Counted from the first letter of the stretch, positions 32,338-42,525 are shown. The stretch is DNA of 64,000 nt from an uncultured Agathobacter sp. (GCA_934307695.1 CAKRCS010000001.1:384518-448517); one strand, 5' to 3'. Program-made: numbers and translations. Notes: generated by a model from the sequence alone, not told the origin.

Positions 32338-35300
32338 ATGGAAAAGAAGAAAACTTTTTCGAAACATGGCATCGGAGCGCGGGTGTTAAGCTTTTTGCTT
32401 GCGTTTGCCATGGTGGTAACAATGGGGGCATTTTCCCAGATCGGGCAAATTGCTGCCAAGGCGGATGACCTTCAAAGTCCTATCGTAGTAAAGAATGCCG
32501 ATGGAACTTATGATGTGACATTCTACACTAACAATTCTTCTGCAGCACAAATGCAGGTGGCAGGAGATATTACAGAATGGCAGACAGGCGCTGTCTCCAT
32601 GCAAAAGACGGAAGGAACTACGACTTGGAGTGCTACGATTTCAAACCTTGCGTCAGGAAAGCATGAGTACAAGTTTATTGAAGATGGAACGAATTGGTAC
32701 AAGGATCCATTGAACCAGGGGGCAGCTTCTGATGGAAATTCACCGCTTATTCTTTCAGAAGACCCAATCGTAACAGAAAATGAAGATGGCACATTTGATC
32801 TGACTCTTTTCTATGCAGATGTGGAAAAAACTGCAACTGAGATGCATGTAATGGGCGATGGTGGATTACCGGGAACAACATGGAATCCGTCAACAGCAGT
32901 ATCTATGACGAAGAAAAGTGGAAGCAACATTTGGTCATATACATTTTCAAAAATCGCTGCGGGAACATACTCCTACAAGTTTAATGATGGTACGAATTGG
33001 TTCCCGGAGGGACTTGGTAATCCCAGTGTTACTGTAGGCAAAGTTGAAACATCATATACTTTGGTTGGAACACTTCCGGATACCGACTGGAATAATAATA
33101 GCTCAAATAATTTTGTGCAGGCAGAGGGAACAACCTACACTTATGAGATCCGCAATGTCCCGGCCGGAAAGTACGAGTATCAGATTCTTGAGAATCATAG
33201 CTGGAGTAAGAAGTGGGGGAATACAGATGCAAACCTTACCTACACACTTTCCGCTCCGGCAGATCTTTTGATTAAAATTGATACTGCTGATAAAAGCAAG
33301 GTTGACATTGTACCAACCTATCTTAAGGCTCTTGTTGTAGACAATGGGCAGATTGTTCGGGGAATTAAGACAGAACTTTCCAGTGAAGCTGTATTCTATG
33401 ATGGAAACGGCGGAAATTCAACAGTTACCGTAGACTATAAGTTAAAAGATGCAATCAAGGGAGTGACATTAGAGAATAATGCAATTACCATCGATAGTGC
33501 ATCTGAGATTACGGAAGTAACTGTTATTGCAGCCTGCGGAAATTTTGAACAGGAATTAACGATACCGGTTGTAGGAAAACAGTGGACGGTTACATTCCAC
33601 ATGTATCTGCCGGGCGTTGATACTGCGGATACCGCAGACATCTATGTGTATGAAAATGGTGGCGGACAGAATTGCGTTGTTTCACTTGATAGTGTAGTGA
33701 CAGATTCTGTTGACAGCAGCATCAAGTGGCTGACCGGAACTGTTAAGCTTTCTTATAATAGTCTGGGAATCATCGGACGACCGGAGGCTGGTTCATGGGA
33801 TGGACAGGATGGCAATAAATATTATGTGATCGATGAGAATGCAGATGCAGTAGAATTGTGGTATGTATTTGGAGAAACACCGGTTGCTGATCGCAATCTT
33901 GCACCTTTTAATGACGGAAGATATATCAACTTCGAATATGTAAATTCATCTCTGGATGATACTGCGGCACCGGAGTTCTATTCATGGACGGTCGGAGGAG
34001 TAAACAACAAAAAGAATATTGCAATGACAAAGCAGGCAGATGGTGTATGGAGCGCTCAGGTCAAGGTGTCCTCTACCTGCGAAAAGGTAGACTTTGTTGT
34101 TGTACTTGACAGCAAGACAGATCCGTGGGTAAAGGATGGCGGTGATCATTCCATCGAATTCCCGCTTACGCAGAAGAATCTGTTTGTAAAGATGGAAAGC
34201 GGAAAGGAACCTGCACTTAGCGCACCACTCAATACCGGATATGAAATCAATGCTACAGAAGGTAAGGTTCACTTCTATTACCGTGATGATGCAGCTCTTA
34301 CCAACAATACACTTGCTGACATGACCGTAAAGGTGGAAGCTGGCACAGAAAGCTATGACATGACCTATGTGCCGGGCAATAAGCGCTTTGAAGTATCACT
34401 TCCGCTTGCAAATGGTAAGACCTACTACCGTTATCTGGCAAATGGCGGATATGTGACGGATGCATTTAATGCAAATACAGAAGAAAAGAACGGAATAACC
34501 TATTCCTATCTGGAATATTACAAACTGGATGCAACCATTACTGCATCTGTTATGAATGACAAATTCAATTACAATGAGAACAATGTTGTGAAGCTGAATG
34601 TTGTTCAGAATAAAAATGGCGAAGAACCAGACCTGAAGGTAACGGAGGCAAGCATTGACGTATCCGCACTTGGAGGAAGCAGTGCTTTAAAGATTGAGCC
34701 GGAGCTTATGGCAGTTGCAATTTCGGCAACAACCAATACTGCGCTTGGTACAAAGACATTACCGATCACTGTGAAGGATCAGTTTGGCAATATCTATACA
34801 GCAGAGGCAAAGGTGGAGCTTGTTGCGCGTGAAAAGAGCAGTGCGGCAGACGATTTTGACTGGGATGAATCCGTTATCTATTTTATGGTTACGGACCGTT
34901 TCTTTGACGGAAACAGCTCAAACAATACCGCAAATGGAGAAAGCACCTATGGTGATAATGATGGACTTTACCATGGTGGTGACTTTGCAGGTGTTACCGC
35001 AAAGTTAGATTACCTGAAGGATCTTGGAATCAACACCATCTGGATTACTCCAATTGTTGAAAATGTTCCGGGAACAGCCGTAACAGGAACCGGAAGCGCG
35101 GATGTTCCGTACAATGCAGCTTATCATGGATATTGGGCAAGTGATTTTACAAAGCTCAACCCGGCACTTGGAACAGATGAAGAATTAAAGGCCATGATCG
35201 CGGAAGCACATAAGCGTGGCATCAAGATTATGGTAGATATCGTAGTAAACCATGCCGGATATGGTACAGAGAATTCGTTTAATGCGCTTTTGGATGGCAA

Positions 35301-36891
35301 AGACATGATCCGTGGCGCAGGAGATACCATTTCCGGAAGTGACCAGAAGGATTCTCTTTCCGGTCTGCCGGATTTCAAGACAGAGGATGCGGATGTAAGA
35401 GCACTTCTTGTAAAATGGCAGACAGAATGGGTTAAGAACTTTGGTATTGACTATTTCCGAGTAGACACCGTAAAACATGTCGAGGGAACAACCTGGGCAG
35501 CACTTAAGAATGCCCTTACAGAAGTTGATCCGGAATTTAAGATGATCGGTGAGTACGCAGGTGGAGGATACGTAGGCAACGGTAATACTCTTGGAACCGG
35601 CGAGATGGATTCCGTACTTGATTTCGATTTCAATGACTGGGCAACAAATTTTGTGTCCGGAAAGATCTCCGATGTGGAAGCATCCATGACGTCGCGCAAC
35701 GAGAAGCTGAACAACACCTATATGACGGGACAGTTCCTGGGAAGCCATGACGAGGACGGATTTAAGTACAACCTGATCAACAACAAGAATATGACCGAAG
35801 AGAACGCACAGGCGGCAGCGCTTGTGGCAGCTTCTTTACAGATCACTGCAAAGGGACAGCCGGTTATCTATTATGGAGAGGAAATCGGTCTGACCGGTGC
35901 TAACAACTATCCATATCAGACAAACCGTTATGATTTTGACTGGAGTCTGATTACAGATTCCAATAAGACCTATCAGCATTACAAGAAAATGCTCGCAATC
36001 CGAAATGCATATACAGATGTATTTGCAAGAGGTACAAGAACCACGATCGCTGCATCTGACGCAGAAGGAACCGATGTGTTTGAGCGTGCATACAACGGAC
36101 AGAAGCTGATTGTTGCATTAAACATCGGAGCACAGGAGAAGCAGGTTGCTCTTAGCGGATTGGCTGCAAATACAACCTATCGAGATGTTTACAGTGGCAA
36201 GGACTACATGACAGATGGAAACGGGGCACTTACCATTGCAATCCCGGCAGCAGCCGATGGCGGTACAGTCGTTCTTGCAAAGGAACAGACCAAGCAGGAG
36301 CAGACAGAAGCAGAGCCGAAGGAGACGGTAACGAGAGAGATTGCTACTGATAAAGTGGGCAATATCATCGAGAAAACCACGACCAAGGATACAACCACCG
36401 GAACAACCAAGACCAAGGTTGTTATGTGGGAGCCTTCAAACGGTGATCAGTATGTTATTAAGTCCACCGAGACGAAGGACGGCACGATAACCAATTCTTC
36501 TGTTTTCCTGTTCACAAAGAATGCTACGATCACCAAGGCACAGGCAAAGCAGGCAGAAAAACTTGCCAAGAAGAAAAATGTGCCGCTGCTCGTATTTGTA
36601 CATGATGCGGATGGCAAGCTTCTCTACAAGATCAAGCTCAATACGAAGAATATAAAGAAAAATACCACATTGAGCGTATACCGATATAACGAAAAGACGT
36701 CGACCTATTCAAAGCTCAAGAAGAAATATCAGACCGTAAAGAGTGATGAAAAGGGCAATATCGAGTGCGATTTCAATAAGACCGGTGCGACAAAGCGGTA
36801 TGTGCTTGTGTCAAAGGAGCAGGCTAAGCGGATCGACAAAAAGATCGCAAAAGCGAAAAAGGAATCAAACAAAAAAGGAAATTTAAAGTAA
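32338..36891 (+). CDS. Giant secreted multi-domain alpha-amylase/pullulanase (GH13)
   Basis: 1517 residues. Signal peptide (to about residue 40, cleavage near KADD). Then E-set/CBM48-like starch-binding modules (about 45-325, with MQVAGDITEW and MHVMGDG), CBM41/PUD-like modules (about 420-640, with WTVTFHMYLPG) and more beta domains. The GH13 barrel spans about 837-1260: MVTDRFFDG, DIVVNHAG, FRVDTVKHV (nucleophile Asp), MIGEYAGG (acid Glu) and GSHDEDG (third Asp). The last ~190 residues are a Lys-rich surface module shared with two other proteins here. It degrades starch at the cell surface, as in gut Roseburia and relatives. The start follows AAAAGGAGAG. Linkage preference (1,4 or 1,6) is not certain. 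Confidence 0.9.
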   Translation: MEKKKTFSKHGIGARVLSFLLAFAMVVTMGAFSQIGQIAAKADDLQSPIVVKNADGTYDVTFYTNNSSAAQMQVAGDITEWQTGAVSMQKTEGTTTWSATISNLASGKHEYKFIEDGTNWYKDPLNQGAASDGNSPLILSEDPIVTENEDGTFDLTLFYADVEKTATEMHVMGDGGLPGTTWNPSTAVSMTKKSGSNIWSYTFSKIAAGTYSYKFNDGTNWFPEGLGNPSVTVGKVETSYTLVGTLPDTDWNNNSSNNFVQAEGTTYTYEIRNVPAGKYEYQILENHSWSKKWGNTDANLTYTLSAPADLLIKIDTADKSKVDIVPTYLKALVVDNGQIVRGIKTELSSEAVFYDGNGGNSTVTVDYKLKDAIKGVTLENNAITIDSASEITEVTVIAACGNFEQELTIPVVGKQWTVTFHMYLPGVDTADTADIYVYENGGGQNCVVSLDSVVTDSVDSSIKWLTGTVKLSYNSLGIIGRPEAGSWDGQDGNKYYVIDENADAVELWYVFGETPVADRNLAPFNDGRYINFEYVNSSLDDTAAPEFYSWTVGGVNNKKNIAMTKQADGVWSAQVKVSSTCEKVDFVVVLDSKTDPWVKDGGDHSIEFPLTQKNLFVKMESGKEPALSAPLNTGYEINATEGKVHFYYRDDAALTNNTLADMTVKVEAGTESYDMTYVPGNKRFEVSLPLANGKTYYRYLANGGYVTDAFNANTEEKNGITYSYLEYYKLDATITASVMNDKFNYNENNVVKLNVVQNKNGEEPDLKVTEASIDVSALGGSSALKIEPELMAVAISATTNTALGTKTLPITVKDQFGNIYTAEAKVELVAREKSSAADDFDWDESVIYFMVTDRFFDGNSSNNTANGESTYGDNDGLYHGGDFAGVTAKLDYLKDLGINTIWITPIVENVPGTAVTGTGSADVPYNAAYHGYWASDFTKLNPALGTDEELKAMIAEAHKRGIKIMVDIVVNHAGYGTENSFNALLDGKDMIRGAGDTISGSDQKDSLSGLPDFKTEDADVRALLVKWQTEWVKNFGIDYFRVDTVKHVEGTTWAALKNALTEVDPEFKMIGEYAGGGYVGNGNTLGTGEMDSVLDFDFNDWATNFVSGKISDVEASMTSRNEKLNNTYMTGQFLGSHDEDGFKYNLINNKNMTEENAQAAALVAASLQITAKGQPVIYYGEEIGLTGANNYPYQTNRYDFDWSLITDSNKTYQHYKKMLAIRNAYTDVFARGTRTTIAASDAEGTDVFERAYNGQKLIVALNIGAQEKQVALSGLAANTTYRDVYSGKDYMTDGNGALTIAIPAAADGGTVVLAKEQTKQEQTEAEPKETVTREIATDKVGNIIEKTTTKDTTTGTTKTKVVMWEPSNGDQYVIKSTETKDGTITNSSVFLFTKNATITKAQAKQAEKLAKKKNVPLLVFVHDADGKLLYKIKLNTKNIKKNTTLSVYRYNEKTSTYSKLKKKYQTVKSDEKGNIECDFNKTGATKRYVLVSKEQAKRIDKKIAKAKKESNKKGNLK

Positions 36892-36939
36892 AACAATAAC
36901 CCGATTACTAAGAACAATCCGGGCAAAGATCATGTAACG

Positions 36940-36970
36940 CAAGAGCCATCCTTCGGGATGGCTCTTGTTG
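36940..36970 (+). terminator. Terminator after amylase gene
   Basis: A perfect 12-bp stem CAAGAGCCATCC/GGATGGCTCTTG with a TTCG tetraloop. The T-run is poor (TTGTAT). Confidence 0.7.
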
Positions 36971-37015
36971 TATCTTCTGCTGGCATATTTTTAAGGGATA
37001 TGGTAGTATATAGCA

Positions 37016-37825
37016 ATGAAGACAATCTACTACAAGGACGAACTGAATGATGAATTTTCTTCGGCGCAGATCACGCCGCGAAGGATTGACGGAACGTATG
37101 ATTACAGCCACAGCTCCCTAAGCAGGAGGCTTGCGCGCTTCTTCTGGTACAAGGTGATCGCAAGACCGGTGGCATGGCTGTACTTAAAGATACGGTATCA
37201 CCACAGAATCATAAATAAAGAGGTTCTGAAGGCGGCGCAGGAGAGTGGTTATTATCTGTATGCGAATCATACCTGTGCGGATGCTGATCCACTGATCCCG
37301 ACGATGGTAGCCTACCCGGAGGAGGTGTATGTCATCGTTCACCCAAACAATGTGTCGATGCCTGTTTTCGGGCACATCACACCGCACCTTGGGGCACTTC
37401 CGCTCCCGGATGATCGGGATGCACTGAAGAATTTTCTGGCTATCCTCAAGCAGATTTCGGTGGATGAGCAGCATGTGGTCATGATCTACCCGGAGGCGCA
37501 TATCTGGCCGTATTATACGAAGATACGCCCGTTTGGGGACAGCTCATTCCGCTATCCGGTGCAGTTTGACAAGCCGGTCTACTGCTTTACGAATACTTAT
37601 CAGAAGCGGCGCTTTGGCAGGAAGCCGCGCATTGTGACGTACGTGGATGGCCCGTTTTGTGCGGATAAGGGACTAAGTGGCAAGGAACAGAAGGCGCAGC
37701 TGCGCAATCAGGTATATGAGATGATGTGCAGACGAAGCAGGGAGAACACCGTCGAGATGATCCACTATGTCAGGGCAGATGAAGCGGACGGCACGAAGCC
37801 GGGAAGCACCGCTGACATCCGGTAG
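37016..37825 (+). CDS. PlsC-type acyltransferase
   Basis: 269 residues. The acyltransferase box NHTCADADPL carries the catalytic His and Asp (HX4D), and IYPEAHIWPYY gives the later Pro-Glu motif of the PlsC/LPLAT family. It probably acylates a glycerolipid or glycolipid at the membrane. It starts a plus-strand cluster with two GT8 proteins, the second fused to another such acyltransferase. The ATG has only a weak ribosome site (AAGGGAT further upstream). Confidence 0.8.
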   Translation: MKTIYYKDELNDEFSSAQITPRRIDGTYDYSHSSLSRRLARFFWYKVIARPVAWLYLKIRYHHRIINKEVLKAAQESGYYLYANHTCADADPLIPTMVAYPEEVYVIVHPNNVSMPVFGHITPHLGALPLPDDRDALKNFLAILKQISVDEQHVVMIYPEAHIWPYYTKIRPFGDSSFRYPVQFDKPVYCFTNTYQKRRFGRKPRIVTYVDGPFCADKGLSGKEQKAQLRNQVYEMMCRRSRENTVEMIHYVRADEADGTKPGSTADIR

Positions 37826-37878
37826 AATGACGGTGGAAAGAACATCACCCACAAGCAATCAGCAGGAAATGAGGGACT

Positions 37879-38709
37879 ATGAAAAATATATTGTTTTGCG
37901 GAAACATCAAAGTGTTTGACGGAATGCTGACCTGTATGCTTTCGATATTTATGCGCACCAAGTCAGGCGAGCCGTATCACTTTTATATATTTACGATGGA
38001 TGTGTCACATCTGCGGGAGGATTATGTTCCGGTATCGGATGAGCAGATCCGCTTTTTGCAGGAGACGGCAGAGACCTACAACAAAGACAACATCGTGGAG
38101 AAGATCGATGTGACCAGAATCTATGAGAAAGAGTTTGCAAACTGCCCGAACGAGGGGGCATACTGTTCGCCGTATACGCTGCTTCGGCTTTTCGCAGACA
38201 AGATCCCGGATATTCCGGATAAGCTCTTGTACCTGGATGCCGACATCCTGTTCAACCGGGAGCCGGAGCTTTTATATGACGTTGATGTGGAGGGCTACGA
38301 GTATGCTGCCGCGCGGGATCACTATGGCAAGTACCTCATCAACCCGAATTACATCAATGCGGGCGTACTGCTGTTTAATATGGCACAGATCAGGCAGACC
38401 GGATTATTTGAAAAGGCGCGAGAGCTGATCAAGACGAAAAAACTCATGTTTGCGGATCAGGATGCGGTGTACCGCAGCACAACGCGCAAGAAGATGCTGC
38501 CGCAGAAGTACAATGATCAGAAGTTCTTACATAAGAGCACGGTCATACGCCATTTTTCCAAGCGGCTGTTTTATCTGCCATACCCGCACACGGACAATAT
38601 CAAGCAGTGGGATGTGAGCAGGATCCATCGGGTGTTCGGCTACGATCAGTTTGATGACATTCTGTTTGAATATATCTATTTAAAGAAAAAATTTTTAAAG
38701 GGAGAATAA
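37879..38709 (+). CDS. Glycosyltransferase family 8
   Basis: 276 residues, GT-A fold. DxD motif in YLDADILFN (metal and nucleotide-sugar binding), NAGVLLFNMAQIR after it, and FADQDAVYR further on, as in GT8 retaining galactosyl/glucosyl transferases. No signal; cytoplasmic or membrane-associated. AATGAGGGACT precedes the ATG. The next gene begins 5 bp after it, so the two are coupled. The acceptor is probably a lipid, given the neighbours. Confidence 0.87.
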   Translation: MKNILFCGNIKVFDGMLTCMLSIFMRTKSGEPYHFYIFTMDVSHLREDYVPVSDEQIRFLQETAETYNKDNIVEKIDVTRIYEKEFANCPNEGAYCSPYTLLRLFADKIPDIPDKLLYLDADILFNREPELLYDVDVEGYEYAAARDHYGKYLINPNYINAGVLLFNMAQIRQTGLFEKARELIKTKKLMFADQDAVYRSTTRKKMLPQKYNDQKFLHKSTVIRHFSKRLFYLPYPHTDNIKQWDVSRIHRVFGYDQFDDILFEYIYLKKKFLKGE

Positions 38710-38713
38710 TAGA

Positions 38714-40528
38714 GTGGAACTTCGAGATTTAACAAGAAAAAATGTTGTACCTGTTTTCTATGCGTGTGACAACCGGTTTGCCCGGTATACGCTTGTCTCC
38801 ATTACCTCTTTGATTGCGAATGCTTCAAAGGATTACCGCTATCACATTTATATTTTGAGCACCGGTATCGAGGAGAAGTACAAGGAATACGCAAAGAGCC
38901 TGCGCACCAGGCATGTCATCGTGGAATTTGTCGATATGAAAGACACGATGGATCAGATTGCCGACAAGCTGCCGGTTCGTGATTATTATTCCAAGACGAC
39001 CTATTACCGCCTATTTATTCCGATTATGTATCCGCAGTACCGCCGCGCGATCTACATCGACAGTGATACGATCGTGACGGGAGACATCTCCGAGATGTTC
39101 AGTACCAACATCGGAAGAAATTATGCGGCTGCCTGCATCGACCAGCCGGTACACCAGATGGCGATTTTTACGGAATATGTTGAGCAGGTGCTTGGCATTA
39201 AGGGCAGGAACTATTTTAATGCGGGTGTCATGCTTATCAACTGCAAACAGTTCCGCGACAACAAGCTTTTAGACGCATTTATCGAGAAGCTGAACCTTTA
39301 CACCTTTGTGGTGGCACAGGATCAGGATTATCTGAATCTGATCTGCAAGGATCATGTTTATTATCTTGAGGACAGGTGGAATGCACAGGTTATCGGAAAT
39401 ATGGCATGCAGTGAGAAGGATTTTGGAATTATCCATTTCAATATGGCGGCAAAGCCTTGGAATTATCCGGATTGCCGTTTCGCTTCCTACTTCTGGAAAT
39501 ATGCCGGGATGACACCGTATTACGATTCAATCCGCGAGGATATGAGCAAGTATACGGATGAACAGAGAAAGCGCGATGATCTGTCTGGAGAGAACCTTGT
39601 CAATATGGCAATCTCCGAGATCCACAATGAACACAATTACCTCCGCATGATGAGCGGACGCGACGGCAGATCCGAGGAGCGCAAGGAGATTCTTAAGAAG
39701 ATCGAGCAGTACGAGCGCGAGGGACGTTTCACGGAGGATGTCGAGGAGGATCCGCCGGCACCGATGCTGATGCCGGACGATATCGATTATCTGCCGCGCA
39801 GCTTTACCAGCAAGCTCCAGACCAAGTATGCGTTTAAGCTCGCAAGATGGTTTGTCAATCTCCTGATCCGCAAGAAGCAGCTTATCATCAAGGAGATCAC
39901 GGGTGAGGAGTATCTGCACGAATTGAAAAAGAACAAGGTCGGCGCTGTACTTACCTGCAATCATTTTAATGCCTATGACAGCTTTGCGACCCAGCTTGCA
40001 TTTGAGTCCGCAGGCGTGAAAAGGCGTAAGATGTACCGTGTGATCCGTGAGGGCAATTATACCGGATTTCCGGGCTTTTACGGCTATCTGATGCGCCACT
40101 GCGACACACTTCCGCTTAGCGAGAATAAGGACACGATGAAGAAGTTTGTAAAAGCTGTGGATACGGTGCTGCAAAAGGGCAATTATGTGCTGGTTTACCC
40201 GGAACAGAGCATGTGGTGGAATTACCGCAAGCCGAAGCCTTTGCAGAAGGGTGCATTTACCTTTGCTGCCCGCAATAAGAAGCCGGTAGTGCCGATGTTC
40301 ATCACGATGAACGACAGCCCGATCTTAGATAAGGAAGGCTTCTATGTACAGGAGTATTCCATCCATATCTGTCCGCCAATCTATCCGGATCCGTCCAAGC
40401 GGCTTGCGGATAATGTGCAGATGATGCGGAAAAAGAATTACGAGGTATGGAAGAAGATCTACGAGGAAACTTACGGAGTACCGCTCACATATACCTGTGA
40501 TCCGGAGCTCCTTGAGGGTATATTATAA
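38714..40528 (+). CDS. GT8 glycosyltransferase fused to PlsC-type acyltransferase
   Basis: 604 residues with two enzymes in one chain. Residues about 1-290 are GT8 (FYACDNRFARYTLVSITSL, YIDSDTIVTGDISEMF, NAGVMLINCKQFR, VAQDQDYLN). After a charged linker (about 290-380), the rest is a PlsC-like acyltransferase with TCNHFNAYDSFATQLAF (HX4D) and LVYPEQSMWWNYRKPKPL. It would add a sugar and an acyl chain to the same or successive intermediates of a membrane glycolipid. GTG start with GGGAG nine bases upstream. Both catalytic sets look intact. The fusion supports the link between the neighbouring single-domain genes. Confidence 0.85.
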   Translation: MELRDLTRKNVVPVFYACDNRFARYTLVSITSLIANASKDYRYHIYILSTGIEEKYKEYAKSLRTRHVIVEFVDMKDTMDQIADKLPVRDYYSKTTYYRLFIPIMYPQYRRAIYIDSDTIVTGDISEMFSTNIGRNYAAACIDQPVHQMAIFTEYVEQVLGIKGRNYFNAGVMLINCKQFRDNKLLDAFIEKLNLYTFVVAQDQDYLNLICKDHVYYLEDRWNAQVIGNMACSEKDFGIIHFNMAAKPWNYPDCRFASYFWKYAGMTPYYDSIREDMSKYTDEQRKRDDLSGENLVNMAISEIHNEHNYLRMMSGRDGRSEERKEILKKIEQYEREGRFTEDVEEDPPAPMLMPDDIDYLPRSFTSKLQTKYAFKLARWFVNLLIRKKQLIIKEITGEEYLHELKKNKVGAVLTCNHFNAYDSFATQLAFESAGVKRRKMYRVIREGNYTGFPGFYGYLMRHCDTLPLSENKDTMKKFVKAVDTVLQKGNYVLVYPEQSMWWNYRKPKPLQKGAFTFAARNKKPVVPMFITMNDSPILDKEGFYVQEYSIHICPPIYPDPSKRLADNVQMMRKKNYEVWKKIYEETYGVPLTYTCDPELLEGIL

Positions 40529-40549
40529 GAAAGTAAAAAGGAGAACGCT

Positions 40550-40807
40550 ATGGAACCATTAGAATTTCGCTATGACACACAGCTTTTGATCGAGGGAGAG
40601 AACCTCGATGAGGATGAGATCTCCGATTACATCACGGAGCATTTCAAAGGAGACTGCCTGCTCGCGGTCGGTGATGAGGAACTGATTAAGATCCATTTCC
40701 ACACGAACGAGCCTTGGAAAATCTTAGAGTATGGGGCATCTCTCGGCGAGATCTACGACATCGTTGTGGAGGATATGGACAGACAGCAGCGTGGTCTGAA
40801 GGGTTAA
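40550..40807 (+). CDS. Stand-alone FakA/DAK-phosphatase-type C-terminal domain protein
   Basis: 85 residues. YDTQLLIEGENLDEDEISDYI, then GDCLLAVGDEELIKIHFHTNEPWKILEYG, match the C-terminal domain of FakA-like (Dak phosphatase) proteins, which belong to the fatty-acid kinase system. The kinase (DAK2) part is missing. Its place after lipid-modifying genes suggests a role tied to fatty acids, but function is inferred. AAAAGGAGAACGCT precedes the ATG, so it is a designed short gene rather than a fragment of a broken one. Confidence 0.65.
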   Translation: MEPLEFRYDTQLLIEGENLDEDEISDYITEHFKGDCLLAVGDEELIKIHFHTNEPWKILEYGASLGEIYDIVVEDMDRQQRGLKG

Positions 40808-40856
40808 TTGTTACGATTTTAACAAAATACTGCACTAAAGGACTAGAGACTGTCTA

Positions 40857-40886
40857 TTGACGAAATGCAGGGAAATTGCTTACAAT
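40857..40886 (+). promoter_or_regulatory. Promoter of the Ig-like secreted protein gene
   Basis: TTGACG (40857-40862), 18-bp spacer, TACAAT (40881-40886). Confidence 0.6.
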
Positions 40887-40916
40887 GTATATACCATATT
40901 TTCAAAGGAGGATATT

Positions 40917-41801
40917 ATGAAAGTTTCAAAGAAGATTTTAGCAATCATGCTTGCCCTTGTATGTGCGATTTCAGTGATCGCTGTCGGAACCCCGACAGAG
41001 GTATACGCTGCAAAGACATATACGCTTATCAAGGGTGAGGTTATGGCTTTGACAGATTACAGCAATGTTAAGTCTGTTAAGAGCAGCAACTCCAAGGTTG
41101 TAGCAATTAAGAAGGATGAGGACAATTCCAAGAACTTCATCATCAGCGCTAAGAAGACCGGTACTGCAAACCTTACGATCAAGACCGAGTACGGCACCAA
41201 GAAGTATGCGGTCAAGGTTGTTCCAAACGATATCGTGGTAGAGGTTAAGACCATCTCTACTCCGGGCAACATCGTTTACAAGGTAACAAACAACACCGGA
41301 GTTACCTTTGATTCCTTAAAGGTCAGCTACACCTTAAAGGATTCTGACGGAGACAAGCTTGTATCAGATACCTTTAATATCTCTGATCTTCCGTCCAAGA
41401 GCTCTGCATTCAAAGAGGTATATTACAGCAGCTACCGTTATACACCGTCTGTAAAGAAGTGCAGCGGTAAGGCAGATCTTAAGAACTCTACCAGAAACCC
41501 ATTTGGCAAGGTATACACCAACAGAGCCAACAAGTTAAAGGTTGAGGTAACCGACAAGGTAACGGATGATGGAGTTGAGTTCAAGGTTAAATACAAGAGC
41601 TCATATTCTGACAGCATGTATGCGGATGCAGATATCATCTTATATGATTCAGATGACCATATCATCGGTATCAAGAACACCAGCGCATACTTATCCGGCA
41701 AGGAAGTTTCAACCGATACTTATACCGTATATCTGTACAAAGTAGAATATGACCATTTCAAGGTTGTAACGAGAGCGTACAGCTACGAGTTTAACTATTA
41801 A
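40917..41801 (+). CDS. Secreted protein with Ig-like (Big_2-type) domain
   Basis: 294 residues. Signal peptide KVSKKILAIMLALVCAISV with cleavage after VYA. Residues about 30-105 look like a Big_2 domain (SVKSSNSKVVAIKKDE, TGTANLTIKTEYGTKKYAVKVV). The rest is a beta-rich part (VTNNTGVTFDSLKVSYTLKD) like the FxLYD-type extracellular domains. No wall anchor seen. AAAGGAGG lies at good spacing before ATG 40917. Function unknown; possibly surface binding or protein protection. Confidence 0.75.
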   Translation: MKVSKKILAIMLALVCAISVIAVGTPTEVYAAKTYTLIKGEVMALTDYSNVKSVKSSNSKVVAIKKDEDNSKNFIISAKKTGTANLTIKTEYGTKKYAVKVVPNDIVVEVKTISTPGNIVYKVTNNTGVTFDSLKVSYTLKDSDGDKLVSDTFNISDLPSKSSAFKEVYYSSYRYTPSVKKCSGKADLKNSTRNPFGKVYTNRANKLKVEVTDKVTDDGVEFKVKYKSSYSDSMYADADIILYDSDDHIIGIKNTSAYLSGKEVSTDTYTVYLYKVEYDHFKVVTRAYSYEFNY

Positions 41802-41818
41802 AAATAAGACATGATTTT

Positions 41819-41846
41819 ACCGGGCACGAAAGTGCCCGGTTTTTTT
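41819..41846 (+). terminator. Terminator after the Ig-like protein gene
   Basis: CCGGGCAC-GAAA-GTGCCCGG with a GNRA loop, followed by seven Ts. Very strong. Confidence 0.92.
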
Positions 41847-41953
41847 CGTTATAGGAAAAGATATTTCCTTGCAACAAAATGGAAAATATTGCACACTATT
41901 CTTATGAATCAATTGATTTGAGCTTGTTATGCGATGGAAATATGGAGCGGATT

Positions 41954-42520
41954 ATGGAAGAACGTGAACTCATAAGGCGGGCAAAAAAGGGAGATGCGGA
42001 AGCATTTGGCAAATTGTACGAGACAATCTACCAGCGGATGTACCGCTATGCCCTGTACACGCTAAGAAATAAGCAGGATGCCGAGGATGTGGTCAGTGAG
42101 ACCGTGATGGAGGCGTTTGCGACGATAAAGAAGCTGCGGTCGGAAGACGCTTTTGCGGCGTGGATCTTTCGTATTTTATCCGTCAAGTGTAAGCATCGGA
42201 TGAAGGAATACTATCAAAAGCGGAACGAGGATTCCATTGAAGAGCAGGAGGCGCAGGGGACGGAAGCTATCGTTGATCGAAGTGATCGGTACGAGGCGGC
42301 GGATGTGGGCTGGAGCCAGAAAAAGGAAGAGTATCTGGATGTCCGGCGAGCCTTTTTCTCACTTCCCGACGAGGAGCGGATGATCCTTGCATTGCATCTG
42401 ATCTTAGGCTATAAGACGCGAGAGATCGCAAAGCTTTTGTTTATGAACGAGAACACGGTACGCTCCAAGGAGAGCAGAGCAATTCAGAAAATGGGCAATA
42501 AGCTAAAAGGTTTGAGGTGA
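41954..42520 (+). CDS. ECF-type RNA polymerase sigma factor
   Basis: 188 residues. Region 2 (LIRRAKKGDAEAFGKLYETIYQRMYRYAL, NKQDAEDVVSETVMEAF) and region 4 (SLPDEERMILALHLILGYKTREIAKLLFMNENTVRSKESRA) are clear and there is no region 3, as in extracytoplasmic-function sigma factors. ATG 41954 has GGAG six bases upstream; ATGs at 41942 and 41879 are in frame but lack a site. It overlaps or nearly touches the next gene, which has a membrane helix behind a cytoplasmic N-terminal part. That is the usual sigma/anti-sigma layout. Confidence 0.85.
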   Translation: MEERELIRRAKKGDAEAFGKLYETIYQRMYRYALYTLRNKQDAEDVVSETVMEAFATIKKLRSEDAFAAWIFRILSVKCKHRMKEYYQKRNEDSIEEQEAQGTEAIVDRSDRYEAADVGWSQKKEEYLDVRRAFFSLPDEERMILALHLILGYKTREIAKLLFMNENTVRSKESRAIQKMGNKLKGLR

Positions 42521-42525
42521 TAAGA

